Below, piece by piece: positions 34,873 through 44,070 of a stretch of DNA of 64,000 nucleotides; positions within the stretch are counted from its first letter, which is position 1, and each line of letters opens with the position of its first letter. Source of the DNA: an uncultured Lachnospiraceae bacterium (GTDB taxonomy: Bacteria > Bacillota > Clostridia > Lachnospirales > Lachnospiraceae). The position numbers and the translations under genes are program-made. The DNA lies in the NCBI GenBank assembly GCA_910586205.1, contig CAJUGD010000002.1, positions 1 to 64,000 of the forward strand. The letters run 5' to 3'. Below the pieces are notes generated by a model. It saw only the letters and a list, made by a program, of their open reading frames with translations, was not told the DNA's origin and did not search any database.

Positions 34873-35184
34873 TTACAGCACATTCCCTGACAATGCCCCG
34901 CTGATCTCCTGGCTCTTGCTCTCTGCCTTCTGATAAATAGACGCCATCTCATTCAGGTCCGTTACATGCTCCTGAATCATGGTATGAACCCTCTGGATAT
35001 CATCCTCCAGCTCATTAAATTTATTCAGATATGCTGTAGCCGCTTCGCCTTCCCAGAAGCTTGACATGCCGCGGACCTGTTCCATCATACTGCTTGTCAG
35101 GGTTTGTACCTGTCCCATACAGGTGCTGAACTCCGATGAAGTCTCAATCAATTTCTCAGGGGTTACTAATAAACTGCCTTCCAT
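34873..35184 (-). CDS. WXG100 family protein (W-E-G)
   Basis: A 103-residue helical-hairpin protein with the turn S-F-W-E-G-E-A near residue 43 and the C-terminal I-Y-Q-K-A-E (YxxxE) secretion signal. Small WXG100 proteins leave the cell as dimers through the EssC channel. It has a strong AAGGAG site. It is the distal one of five W-x-G proteins encoded in a row. Confidence 0.9.
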   Translation of the reverse strand: MEGSLLVTPEKLIETSSEFSTCMGQVQTLTSSMMEQVRGMSSFWEGEAATAYLNKFNELEDDIQRVHTMIQEHVTDLNEMASIYQKAESKSQEISGALSGNVL

Positions 35185-35343
35185 AATAAGTTCTCCTTTT
35201 CACTATTTATTTTTATTGTTCGTTTTTACTTTTTTAATGCTGAAGTTCTCCCTCTGTCTTATCCCTTTCCTGGATAAATCAGAGCCAAATCCATTCTTTT
35301 TCTATACGGACACTTATTCCTAAGCCTCTTATAATCACAAGCT

Positions 35344-35643
35344 TTAGAAGCTCCTCTTGGTTGCCGTATCCAGGTTAATGCTCTCAGCATTCTCATACTC
35401 TGTAGCAATGCTGTCTAAAGCCTCACAGTACTTATTAATCAGATTATAAAACTGTGTCATATACTCTTTATCGCTCATAAACGCCGCATGAAACGCATCA
35501 TTTGCCTGGCCGTCCCACATACCATTTAAGCTTTCCTCTGATGCCTGCAGGTTCTGTACCTGGCTGTTAAACTGCTGATTAAGCTCCCTCAAAGAATTTG
35601 CGCTGCTTCTCACCTGCGATGCTGTTACCCTGATTAATGCCAT
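35344..35643 (-). CDS. WXG100 family protein (W-D-G)
   Basis: A 99-residue protein with the hairpin turn G-M-W-D-G-Q-A-N-D-A-F and the export signal T-E-Y-E-N-A-E (YxxxE). It starts M-A-L-I-R-V-T, close to EsxA of Bacillus and Staphylococcus, and follows AAGGAGG. It is the best candidate here for the core EsxA-like substrate, together with the paralogue at 36419. Confidence 0.93.
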   Translation of the reverse strand: MALIRVTASQVRSSANSLRELNQQFNSQVQNLQASEESLNGMWDGQANDAFHAAFMSDKEYMTQFYNLINKYCEALDSIATEYENAESINLDTATKRSF

Positions 35644-35740
35644 TATCGTTTTCCTCCTTAAATAATGTTGTGATATATGTAATATTTATTACAACCATAG
35701 ATTATTTTCTGGTGTGCCGACACACTCATGGTTCCGCACA

Positions 35741-36052
35741 TTAGTCACGGTTATGGGCACGCTCCCATGCTTCCATCTCCGCCTCATAAATCGTTGATGC
35801 AATATCCCGAATCGCCTGTGCTACATCGTGGATCGCCTGTGCTGTCTTATTGATATTTCCCTGCAGGGTCTTCCCTTTTCCGATATATTTTAAAGAATTA
35901 TCCCCGGTCCAGTGCATACCCAGTTGATTCAAAGTCTCCTCAAGCTGGGATCCTGACAGTCTTTCCAGATTGGTGGCTAACTCATCCAGATCCTTGGCCT
36001 GCCTTTTTGCCTTGCTGAAATCCATCTCAATGCTGTGTAAACTCCGCGCCAT
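35741..36052 (-). CDS. WXG100-like protein (W-T-G)
   Basis: A 103-residue helical protein with G-M-H-W-T-G-D-N near residue 48, between two amphipathic helices. Its C-terminus (I-Y-E-A-E-M-E) lacks a perfect YxxxD/E spacing. It could therefore be the partner subunit of a heterodimer whose signal is on the other chain. It has an AGGAGG site. Confidence 0.8.
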   Translation of the reverse strand: MARSLHSIEMDFSKAKRQAKDLDELATNLERLSGSQLEETLNQLGMHWTGDNSLKYIGKGKTLQGNINKTAQAIHDVAQAIRDIASTIYEAEMEAWERAHNRD

Positions 36053-36077
36053 TGCCCTTCACCTCCTCTTTCCTGGC

Positions 36078-36401
36078 TTACAGCACATCCCCAGGAAGTG
36101 ACTGGATGATGCTTTCTACCTTTAGCTCTGTAGCTGAATAAGTCTGTGCAATATTTCTCAAATCAATCGGATGCTCTGACAAGCGGTTTAAAACCTCATC
36201 AATACTGTCCTGCTGCTCTGTATAATTCTGCCGGTGCATATCCCCTGCTTCTCCTAACCAGTACCCCTTGCTCTTTTCCACCAAAGTCTTCATGGCATCA
36301 AAGCGCTGACGCATATTGTTTATGTTCTTCTCTACCTCGACTGCCTTCTGATTCAGCACATCCGGCGTTACCAAAAGCTCTACAGCCCCAACAATAGCCA
36401 T
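36078..36401 (-). CDS. WXG100-like protein (W-L-G)
   Basis: A 107-residue helical hairpin with K-G-Y-W-L-G-E-A-G-D near residue 47 and T-Y-S-A-T-E (YxxxE) near residue 90. The end L-P-G-D-V-L is like the L-S-G-N-V-L end of the protein at 34873, so the two are probably paralogues. It starts behind AAGGAGG, 25 bases after the preceding W-x-G gene in the minus-strand order. Confidence 0.85.
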   Translation of the reverse strand: MAIVGAVELLVTPDVLNQKAVEVEKNINNMRQRFDAMKTLVEKSKGYWLGEAGDMHRQNYTEQQDSIDEVLNRLSEHPIDLRNIAQTYSATELKVESIIQSLPGDVL

Positions 36402-36418
36402 CTTTCTTTGTCACCTCC

Positions 36419-36721
36419 TTATATTCGTATGGAATCAATCTCTGACGAAACAGATGCTTCACATTTTCGGTATTCGTCCCTGGCATTTTCCATGTAACTG
36501 ATCAGGCTGTCAATGATCTTACACATCTCCTCCATGGCCTCATGGTCTGATCGGAATGCCTGGTTAAAAGCATCATTGGCCGGCCCGTTCCACATGGCAT
36601 CCAGCTCTGTGATAGATTCAAATGCTTTCCTCATTTCCTCACGAAGCATTTTCACTTCTGTCTGCATCTCCCCGATGTCATTTGCCAGAGTGCCGATATT
36701 GATTTCAATAATATCCGCCAT
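36419..36721 (-). CDS. WXG100 family protein (W-N-G)
   Basis: A 100-residue EsxA-like protein with the turn A-M-W-N-G-P-A-N-D-A-F-N-Q-A-F near residue 43 and D-E-Y-R-K-C-E (YxxxE) near the C-terminus. It starts M-A-D-I-I-E-I-N-I. It is a paralogue of the 35344 protein. It is the first of the W-x-G series, directly after the 119-residue helical protein. Confidence 0.92.
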   Translation of the reverse strand: MADIIEINIGTLANDIGEMQTEVKMLREEMRKAFESITELDAMWNGPANDAFNQAFRSDHEAMEEMCKIIDSLISYMENARDEYRKCEASVSSEIDSIRI

Positions 36722-36731
36722 CTCTCTCCTC

Positions 36732-37091
36732 CTATCTGATTTGATATTCCTGGATGCTGTCCCTTATATTTCCCAGGCTGACCACATCCATGCTCTGATA
36801 ATAATTGACTTTCCGGACCTGATCCCCGTAATCCGTGATATTGCGTTCGCCTTGATGGTACATCATTTGAATCTGATTTAAAGATGCCATCATTTCCATC
36901 ATGCTGTGTCTCTCTGTATTCAGATCCTCCAGTTGACGCCGCAAGGTACGTATCACATCATCATAAGCCGACATCCGCCGAATCGAGGAGACAATGTCTT
37001 CTACTTCCTCTGCCTGTTGGTTCAGCTTCCGAATCATCTGCTGCAGTTCCTCGGAGGATTCTGCCAATGCTCGTATGGCTACCGTAAACAT
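36732..37091 (-). CDS. stand-alone helical module protein of the type VII locus
   Basis: A 119-residue helical protein without W-x-G. It ends its helical part in M-Y-H-Q-G-E-R-N-I, which matches L-Y-E-Q-A-E-R-N-I of the effector at 30515 and keeps the YxxxE pattern. It thus looks like the effector N-terminal module encoded alone. It may be a partner that pairs with effector heads during export. The ATG follows AAAGGAG. About 190 bases upstream of it carry no convincing gene. Confidence 0.65.
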   Translation of the reverse strand: MFTVAIRALAESSEELQQMIRKLNQQAEEVEDIVSSIRRMSAYDDVIRTLRRQLEDLNTERHSMMEMMASLNQIQMMYHQGERNITDYGDQVRKVNYYQSMDVVSLGNIRDSIQEYQIR

Positions 37092-37283
37092 CGTCTTCTC
37101 CTTTCTGATAGCAAAAGTCTACCACATATCTCTGTACATTGGTTCCATTTCTGACGGATGACCTGTTTCCATGGCTGAATGACTTGTTTTCTCTGCCAGA
37201 CAGCCTGCCTGACCAGAATATTGCGCCTGTTTTCACTCCGCCCGGGCACCTGCCTATCCACTATATTCCTGTCTCCCATGGGC

Positions 37284-37532
37284 CTACACCAGCATCAGCC
37301 GGTCTCCCTGGACAATCTTATAATGGGACAGGGTCAGGTCAGAATTGAGAACCTTTTTCTGGTTCTGGCTTACTAAAAGCATTTCTTTTATGCTTCCGCT
37401 TAAGGTACAATGCTCCTTCTGGCAGATCATCCCGCTGATTTCCTCTAAAAGAAGTTCAATCTTCACATTCTCGTCCAGGCTGAAATCATAGGTCTGGTTC
37501 GCTCCGGGCGCATAAATGTCTACTAATATCAT
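37284..37532 (-). CDS. EsaB/YukD-like ubiquitin-fold protein
   Basis: An 82-residue beta-grasp protein beginning M-I-L-V-D-I-Y. It shows the ubiquitin-like order of strands, a central helix (I-E-L-L-L-E-E-I-S-G-M-I) and L-T-L-S-H-Y-K-I-V-Q-G-D-R-L-M-L-V at the end. YukD/EsaB proteins are required in type VIIb secretion and bind the core machinery. The ATG at 37532 has GGAGG 8 bases upstream. The gene overlaps the 3' end of the preceding one by 4 bases. Confidence 0.82.
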   Translation of the reverse strand: MILVDIYAPGANQTYDFSLDENVKIELLLEEISGMICQKEHCTLSGSIKEMLLVSQNQKKVLNSDLTLSHYKIVQGDRLMLV

Positions 37533-38236
37533 CCTTTGTTCCTCCACCAAGCTTTTAAAATCTCCCAGGCTTTTTCCCGGGTATAAGGTTCCCTGGATGC
37601 CGGTTCCCCTGCCTTTTTAACAATCATGCAATACTCTAAGGGCAAGGCTGCCAAAATCATCCTGGCAAAAATCCTTCCTGTCTCCTTGCTGCGCAAAGTA
37701 AAAACACTGTGTACCTGATCGTCTTTTGGATATTCTTCCCTGTCCTCCTCATCTTCTGGCATTTCTTTCAGCCTCTCCGAAAGATGGTTCTCCCAATATT
37801 TCGGAAAATCGAACTGACCGGATCCTTCTGCCAGACGAGGCTCAGGAAGCTGATCCAGCTCCTTTAACTGAAGGAAAAATTCTTCCTCTCCCATCCCGCA
37901 TACACCGATCCGTTCCTGATCTGTGCAGCAGTATTCCAGACACACATACTGTCCGCCGCCAAAGTAAATACACTGCCGGGGCAAGATGTATCCCCCACGG
38001 TCAATGACCAGCACACAAGAAGAATTTTTAATTTCATCTAAATATCCGGAGAATGGCGGCTGGATAATCAGCCCTTCCTTCTCCTGCTTTAAAATTCCGG
38101 AGCGGGCCATCAAATAAACCGTATAATACACTTCCTCCTTCGCAGCCGCCTTTTCCCGGGAAAACCCATAATAGGAATCTATATTTCTGGCCGCCGCCAA
38201 TACCTGAAACTCCAGTAAATCCAAAATATCGATCAT
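37529..38236 (-). CDS. hypothetical soluble protein of the type VII core
   Basis: A 235-residue acidic protein. The N-terminal third is helical, the middle beta-rich (S-C-V-L-V-I-D-R-G-G-Y-I, Q-Y-V-C-L-E-Y-C) and there is a highly acidic linker near residue 160. No membrane segment or known motif is visible. Its start overlaps the LytTR gene stop (ATGA) and its end overlaps the EsaB-like gene. Tight coupling with core genes suggests a machine or chaperone role, perhaps EspG-like; no homology can be claimed. Confidence 0.5.
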   Translation of the reverse strand: MIDILDLLEFQVLAAARNIDSYYGFSREKAAAKEEVYYTVYLMARSGILKQEKEGLIIQPPFSGYLDEIKNSSCVLVIDRGGYILPRQCIYFGGGQYVCLEYCCTDQERIGVCGMGEEEFFLQLKELDQLPEPRLAEGSGQFDFPKYWENHLSERLKEMPEDEEDREEYPKDDQVHSVFTLRSKETGRIFARMILAALPLEYCMIVKKAGEPASREPYTREKAWEILKAWWRNKG

Positions 38237-38943
38237 TCCTGCTCCTTAAATGCCGGTTTATAGCTGCGGGAAAGGGGAAGCTGTATTCCCTGTTCCAGTT
38301 CAATCAGGCTTTTTGACAGCATTACCCTGCGGATCCGCTGCCTGTTGACAATAAAGCTGCGGTGACAGCGGACGAAATAATCAGGAAGACGTTCCGTTAA
38401 ATGCTCCACTGTCTCATAAAAGGCCAGCTCCTGCTTCTTTAACCGGACATAAATCCTTTTTTCCCTGGCTTCAAAATAATAGATCTGAACCAGAGGCACA
38501 TAGGTTCTGCCTTCTCTGGTTTCAATCACAAGGCTTTCCGCCTGCCCATAAGGCGTCTGGTCCCGAAACTGCTCCACCAGCTCCATAAGCTGTTCCTTTG
38601 CCTGTTCCTGGCTAATAGGGCGAATCAACAGGGAGGACGCCAAAATCGTGGGACGGATATACTCCATAGGCGACATAGAAGCATCTGCAATAATCAGAAG
38701 CTGAAGCTTCTGGTAATCCCTGCGTATCCGCTCCAGATCATCAATGCTTCCCTTGTAAGACACATCATAGCAAGCCAAATCCAGCAAAGGGCGATCCTTT
38801 AAAAAAGAAGCCACCTGCTCTCTCGCCACAAAAAATTCCATCTGCCACTTTTCCTCTGTCAGCACTGCTGCTGCCTGCCGGATCAGTCTTTTCATTAATT
38901 CCAGTTCCTCTGCGCGAGGATCATATACCATCATGGAAACCAT
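38233..38943 (-). CDS. LytTR-type response regulator within the type VII operon
   Basis: A 236-residue protein. Residues about 1-120 resemble a receiver domain with a weakly conserved acidic pocket (D-L-A-C-Y-D-V-S). Residues about 135-236 form a LytTR DNA-binding domain, with I-Y-Y-F-E-A-R-E-K-R-I-Y-V and the hallmark Y-F-V-R-C-H-R-S-F-I-V-N. No histidine kinase gene is nearby. It is embedded between essC and core genes, so it probably regulates the locus itself, an unusual position. Confidence 0.82.
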   Translation of the reverse strand: MVSMMVYDPRAEELELMKRLIRQAAAVLTEEKWQMEFFVAREQVASFLKDRPLLDLACYDVSYKGSIDDLERIRRDYQKLQLLIIADASMSPMEYIRPTILASSLLIRPISQEQAKEQLMELVEQFRDQTPYGQAESLVIETREGRTYVPLVQIYYFEAREKRIYVRLKKQELAFYETVEHLTERLPDYFVRCHRSFIVNRQRIRRVMLSKSLIELEQGIQLPLSRSYKPAFKEQE

Positions 38944-38957
38944 TTGTCAATTATCCC

Positions 38958-41900
38958 TTATCCCTTAACCAGCGGCACCACAACCCTTGCCACGCTGTCA
39001 TCGTTGCCTGACGGAAGCTGGCCGATACCTGCCTTAAATGTCTTTGCCTGTTCCGTATAATTCATGTATCCAAAATCCATATAGCGCAGATTGGACACAT
39101 TGCCGCCAAAGTGGACGCCTGTCCGGTATCCGGTCATGTTTTCATAGGCCCGCAGCCCGATAATAGAAGACAAGGAATCCGGATTAATCCCTGCAAAGAA
39201 ATATACATTGAGCATTTTTCCTTTTTCCGTAATATTTTCCAGGAACGGACGGATATTCAGCACACCCTCCTCCGGTTTATACACAGAGGTGATGAAGGAT
39301 ACAATGTCTGCGATGAAAATGTAGTATTTTTCCTCTTTGAGCATGGACTCATACACATCCTCCTCCCGTCCTTCCTCGATCAAAGCCTTTTTGATTCCGT
39401 TTCTTTTTTTGATTGGCTCTAACAGACTGGCGAAAAATTCTGACTGGGCTGCCTGGGTGTCAATATACTGTGCATCCATTTTGGCTGCCGTTGATTTCAG
39501 CTCATCGGATCCATGTTCGATCACCACAAGCTTTCCGCCCCTTTTCCTTGCAGAACGGATCAGGGCCTTTAAGGCATTGGTCTTTCCGCTCCTTGCCCTT
39601 CCGGATATCATATAGCAATAAATCTTGCTTAAGTCGATTCCAAAAGGAGATGCACTTTCCATGTCGTATCCCATGGGCAGATAACGATCCCCCTCGAACA
39701 TTTCCTCTGTGTCTGTCAGTTCCTGGAACTCGGACCATACCGGCTTTTCCGGGATAACCGGAATCTGCTTTGCACGTTTTCCGGTCCAGGCCTCATGCAT
39801 CTGCCTGCATTCCTTTTCGATCCGTTCCATTCTCTGATAATCATCCTCTGCTTCCAGGGAAAGGGCTGTCTGGAACTCTAAAATCCTCTCTCCCACTTTT
39901 GCTAAGCCCCGGCCCTTAATATTGGCCTCAGGCAAGGTTTCAATCCGGGGAACGCGCATGGCGTCTGCATATTGGAATTTATCATTCATCTGCAGACACA
40001 AAACCGTCTTAATGTTATCTCCCACCTTACTCTGAATCTCACTAGAGCCAAACCCTCCTGCCGTAATGGCCAGGAAGATTCCATATCCCACACCGTCATG
40101 GGCCAAATGCAGCACCACGTCCTCATACTTGTTGTCTGTCTTTTCCCTGAAGTTGGCATAATTGTCAATGGCCACAATCACAGCCGGCACCTTGATGCCA
40201 TTGGCACGCACGTACTGGCTATAGTTTCCGCCCTTAAACAGCTTTTTGCGTTCTTCCAGCATCTGCTCCATCATATGGAAGAATTTGTTCATCTTCTCCT
40301 GGTCATCCTCATAGATGACCCCGCCGGTATGAGGGGCATGTTCAAAGGCTGACAACATATGGCTGCTGAAATCAATGGCATATAGATTTACATAATCCGG
40401 CGCATACTTATGAATAATCCCATAGAACAAGGTCTGCAAAAGGGTACTCTTTCCGCTGACAATCATGCCGCAGAAGGCATGATGGCCATTTTCCGAAAAG
40501 CTGACCACAAGCGGCATCTGTGCCTGGTTCACCGGGTCATCACACAGGCCCAAAGGCACCTCCAAAGCCCATTCCTCCGGAGCCTGGGGCCAAATCTTCC
40601 CGTCAAATAAATGCTCCTTATATCCTGCCAACTGCATAATGGGGAAGGACACAGGCAGAAGCGGCATCCAAAGCTGGAAGTTGTGGTTGTAGCCATGCTC
40701 TCTGGCTGTCTTTGCCAAGTACTCCACCATTGCATCCAACTGGGTCTTCATTTTCTGCTCCGGCAGCTTTACATTGTTCTGATCCACATATTTAAGCAGC
40801 TCCCGGACTTCTTCCTCCAAGCGCTTCGGATTGTCTCTGCTGACAATATCAGAAATCTTCATGTAATTCCTGAAAAGCTCCTCAAGACGCCTGCTGTTAT
40901 ACTCACTTCTAGGATAATCAATGCCAACTTCCTCAAGCTTTTCATAAATGGCTTCCACTGCATCCGGGCTTTCAGAAAGCTGCTTTAAAGTCTGCATCCT
41001 GCCTGCTGCAGTCTGCTGTATGATCTTCACCAGGCTGCAGATCCAGTTAAGCCGCAGCTCAGCCTGCTGCTTTCTCTTTAAGTTGCTTCCGATCAGCGCC
41101 TCTTTTCCTGTAATGGAAATCATAGAAGCAATGCCGGATTGGAAGGAACCGGCGTTCTCATCATACACTGCTCCGCTGTAACCGGACTGGAACAGCTCAT
41201 AAAGCTCGTCATTTCCCACCTGGAGATAACACCGGCCTGCCTGGGTAATATAGGCGGCATCCGGCTTGTGAAGCATATCATTGCTGTCCTGACGATCCTG
41301 AACCCGCAGACACAGACGGAACTTGGAATTGCTCCAGATATTGTCGTCCACTGTACCGCTGGGCTTCTGGGTTGCCAGAATCAGATGAACTCCCAGGCTC
41401 CGCCCTACCTGAGCCACGCTGATCAGCTCCTTCATAAAGTCTGATTCTTCCCGCTTCAGCTCTGCAAACTCGTCTATAATAATGAACAGATGAGGAACCG
41501 GCATGGTAGCCTCCCCGTTCTTATAAAGCTTTGTATAAAGATTAATATTATTTACATTGTGCTCATTAAACACCCGCTGACGGCGCTTATTCTCACTCTT
41601 AATGGAAACCATGGCTCTGCGCACCTGGTTGCCGGACAAGTTGGAAATCTGGCCGATCAGATGAGGCAGCCCGTCAAACAAGTTTGCCATACCGCCGCCT
41701 TTATAGTCAATGATAAAAAAGCTGATATCATCCGGGCTGAAGTTCAAAGCCAGAGACAGCATATACGTCTGAAGTGTTTCTGACTTACCAGAACCTGTAG
41801 TTCCTGCCACCAGGCCATGAGGTCCATGGTATTTCTCATGGACATCCAGATAACACATCTCTCCTCCTGCCTTGACTCCCACCTCGGCCTTCATGTTCTC

Positions 41901-43937
41901 ATAGTTCCGGTTCTTTCTCCACCGCTCCTCAGCCTTTAATTCCTCCGGAGAATTTACATGGAACATTTCAAAGAAAGTCAATGCATTGGGGATATCCCCG
42001 CCCTTTTCTACCTCTTTTACCTCAATGCCTGACAGCCGCCTGGCCAGCCTTTCCATCTTCTCTGCCCCGGCCTGATCAAACCGGACCGGATGGCGCTCTG
42101 CATCAGACAGCCGGTAGCTTCCCTCAAATTCCCCGTCCTTCTGAATCACAAATTCACAAAGATTGGGAAGCTGCTCATAGCTTTCTGCCATAATGCAGGT
42201 GGTAAGCCCTACTGACTTTTGTCCGTCATATATGTACTTTGTGATCAGTTCTCCCTCCAGCACAGAAGCATCTGCCACAAACATGATATAGTAAGGTTTC
42301 GGCAAGGTATTCTTTTTCTGATGCTCATCCTCTGACCGCATACGGAAGATCTTCACCAGCTCATAGAACACATCGCTGGCTTCCTCCTTATTGGAAGCCA
42401 CATAGCGGGCCTTCTTGTCCTCTGCCCATACATGAGGCAGCCACTTGGCAAACTGCCACTCCTCCCCATGGTTCTTTCCGTCATAGATGTAAATCAGCTT
42501 CACATCCGTGTAGGAGTTGTTGGCAGCTATCTGAGCAGATAAGACATGCATGATCTCAATGGCGCCCTTTTTCCCCTGGCCTCCTACAAGGCCGATGACA
42601 TGGGAAGATGCCAAATCCACCTGAACCGGCACATCATAAAGTGTATCGTATTCCTTTTTGATCATTCTGGGCTTTTCCATCAGGTTGTCATCTGTCATGC
42701 TGAACCGCTCTTTGGGTGCATCAATGGTAATCTGGAAAGGAAGGCTGCCCAGGCCCAGCCGGTGAGACAGAAAATCCTCATGCCGTCTGTTTCGGCTCCA
42801 CAGAGCCGGGTTAGTCCTGTCATATTCCATACAGGCTTCTGCGTCAGGATACAGCTCCAGAAGATTCTGCCTTGTTTTTTCATACTTTTCTTTTATCAGC
42901 TCCACCTGGCGGACCAGATAACTGCTGTATGCGTCAAAACGCTTTTGTTCTTCTTCCACCGTGATCTTCTTTTCATACCGGATGTTCATCAATGCCCAAA
43001 ACACTCCCAGCACAGCAGATCCTACAGAAGTAATAATGCCCGTATACATAAAAGCTCCGGAATAAGCCCCGCTGCTGGAACGCATATACATGGTCAGCAT
43101 GGTTCCCAACAGCATGGGAATCATCATGGTAAAAGAAGGGCCTATGACCATCAAAAGAGGCTTCCGGTTCATAACCTTGGCGCCGGGAGGCGCGTCAATG
43201 ACAATCTGCTCCTCGTCCAGAGGAGCCACGTTTCTAGGTGCGCGGTGGAAATAATTCTTCCCTCGAACCCGCCTGCCGGCATCCATTCCCTCCTGGGACT
43301 GGGATCGGACATAGTGAAGGGGAAGAATCTTGTTGTTAAGGCTGAGCTGATGATTCACCGCAGCAATGGCCAGCCTTCCGTCTAAGAATATGATTTTCAG
43401 ACCATAGATATTGATGCAGTCACCTAAGTGAAGAGTTGCCCGTCCGGAAATCTTTTTTTCATTGAGGAAAATACCGTTGGCGCTTACATCCTCAATGATC
43501 CAATCCTTTCCGTTCTTTTTCAGTACTGCATGGCGCCTGGATACCAGATCCAGGAAACGGTACCGGATATCATTCTCTGACGCAGAGCCCACTGTCACCT
43601 GGTTCAGCGAGGCAATGCTGTATTTATTCAGCACCTCAAAGGTGCTCTCCCTCTCTGTGACCACCACGGTAATCCGTTCTTCCAGCCAGGTAGTAATACG
43701 AAGAATATCATCAGACCGGAGATAATCATAGGGATCCCCGCTTTCCTTTTCTAAAGTGTATGCCCTGCTGTGGCGCAGACGCCACTTTCCCTCCACAGCT
43801 TCCAGCCTTAAGGTTAAATCCTCTTTCAAAAGAAACACCTGGCTTGAGATTCCGATATCATAATCTGCGTTATTGGATGCGGGAAGCTGAAATTCCTTAT
43901 ATGCGTTTTTTGTGTATACGGACAGTACTATACTCAT
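38958..43937 (-). CDS. essC: EssC-type FtsK/SpoIIIE ATPase with N-terminal FHA domain
   Basis: A 1659-residue secretion motor. An FHA domain spans about residues 110-195 (V-G-S-A-S-E-N-D-I, S-R-R-H-A-V, N-G-I-F-L-N). Two membrane helices lie near 265-320. Three ATPase domains follow. The first has GTTGSGKSE (about 710) and I-I-I-D-E-F-A-E (about 815); the second has V-S-G-K-S-T-L-L (about 1157) with I-V-A-I-D-N; the third has A-R-S-G-K-T-N-A-L (about 1446). This is the EssC plan of type VIIb systems. It drives export of the WXG100 proteins. Confidence 0.95.
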   Translation of the reverse strand: MSIVLSVYTKNAYKEFQLPASNNADYDIGISSQVFLLKEDLTLRLEAVEGKWRLRHSRAYTLEKESGDPYDYLRSDDILRITTWLEERITVVVTERESTFEVLNKYSIASLNQVTVGSASENDIRYRFLDLVSRRHAVLKKNGKDWIIEDVSANGIFLNEKKISGRATLHLGDCINIYGLKIIFLDGRLAIAAVNHQLSLNNKILPLHYVRSQSQEGMDAGRRVRGKNYFHRAPRNVAPLDEEQIVIDAPPGAKVMNRKPLLMVIGPSFTMMIPMLLGTMLTMYMRSSSGAYSGAFMYTGIITSVGSAVLGVFWALMNIRYEKKITVEEEQKRFDAYSSYLVRQVELIKEKYEKTRQNLLELYPDAEACMEYDRTNPALWSRNRRHEDFLSHRLGLGSLPFQITIDAPKERFSMTDDNLMEKPRMIKKEYDTLYDVPVQVDLASSHVIGLVGGQGKKGAIEIMHVLSAQIAANNSYTDVKLIYIYDGKNHGEEWQFAKWLPHVWAEDKKARYVASNKEEASDVFYELVKIFRMRSEDEHQKKNTLPKPYYIMFVADASVLEGELITKYIYDGQKSVGLTTCIMAESYEQLPNLCEFVIQKDGEFEGSYRLSDAERHPVRFDQAGAEKMERLARRLSGIEVKEVEKGGDIPNALTFFEMFHVNSPEELKAEERWRKNRNYENMKAEVGVKAGGEMCYLDVHEKYHGPHGLVAGTTGSGKSETLQTYMLSLALNFSPDDISFFIIDYKGGGMANLFDGLPHLIGQISNLSGNQVRRAMVSIKSENKRRQRVFNEHNVNNINLYTKLYKNGEATMPVPHLFIIIDEFAELKREESDFMKELISVAQVGRSLGVHLILATQKPSGTVDDNIWSNSKFRLCLRVQDRQDSNDMLHKPDAAYITQAGRCYLQVGNDELYELFQSGYSGAVYDENAGSFQSGIASMISITGKEALIGSNLKRKQQAELRLNWICSLVKIIQQTAAGRMQTLKQLSESPDAVEAIYEKLEEVGIDYPRSEYNSRRLEELFRNYMKISDIVSRDNPKRLEEEVRELLKYVDQNNVKLPEQKMKTQLDAMVEYLAKTAREHGYNHNFQLWMPLLPVSFPIMQLAGYKEHLFDGKIWPQAPEEWALEVPLGLCDDPVNQAQMPLVVSFSENGHHAFCGMIVSGKSTLLQTLFYGIIHKYAPDYVNLYAIDFSSHMLSAFEHAPHTGGVIYEDDQEKMNKFFHMMEQMLEERKKLFKGGNYSQYVRANGIKVPAVIVAIDNYANFREKTDNKYEDVVLHLAHDGVGYGIFLAITAGGFGSSEIQSKVGDNIKTVLCLQMNDKFQYADAMRVPRIETLPEANIKGRGLAKVGERILEFQTALSLEAEDDYQRMERIEKECRQMHEAWTGKRAKQIPVIPEKPVWSEFQELTDTEEMFEGDRYLPMGYDMESASPFGIDLSKIYCYMISGRARSGKTNALKALIRSARKRGGKLVVIEHGSDELKSTAAKMDAQYIDTQAAQSEFFASLLEPIKKRNGIKKALIEEGREEDVYESMLKEEKYYIFIADIVSFITSVYKPEEGVLNIRPFLENITEKGKMLNVYFFAGINPDSLSSIIGLRAYENMTGYRTGVHFGGNVSNLRYMDFGYMNYTEQAKTFKAGIGQLPSGNDDSVARVVVPLVKG

Positions 43938-44070
43938 CTCATATTTTCCTCTATTCTGTATCTGTTTTCCTTCAGTAAATTATACTGGTTTTTCACAGCA
44001 GGCGGAGTCCGTTTTCCTGAAAACACCTGCAAGTATTCTCAGAACTGCAAACAGCCTTCCGTCTTCGGCA

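Noticed and set aside
37092..37283. Possible small gene between the EsaB-like and helical module genes
   Set aside because: The open frames here overlap the start of the 36732-37091 gene and lack ribosome binding sites.
42546..43385. Plus-strand open frame of 279 codons
   Set aside because: Antisense to essC, low-complexity His/Ser-rich translation, no start signal.
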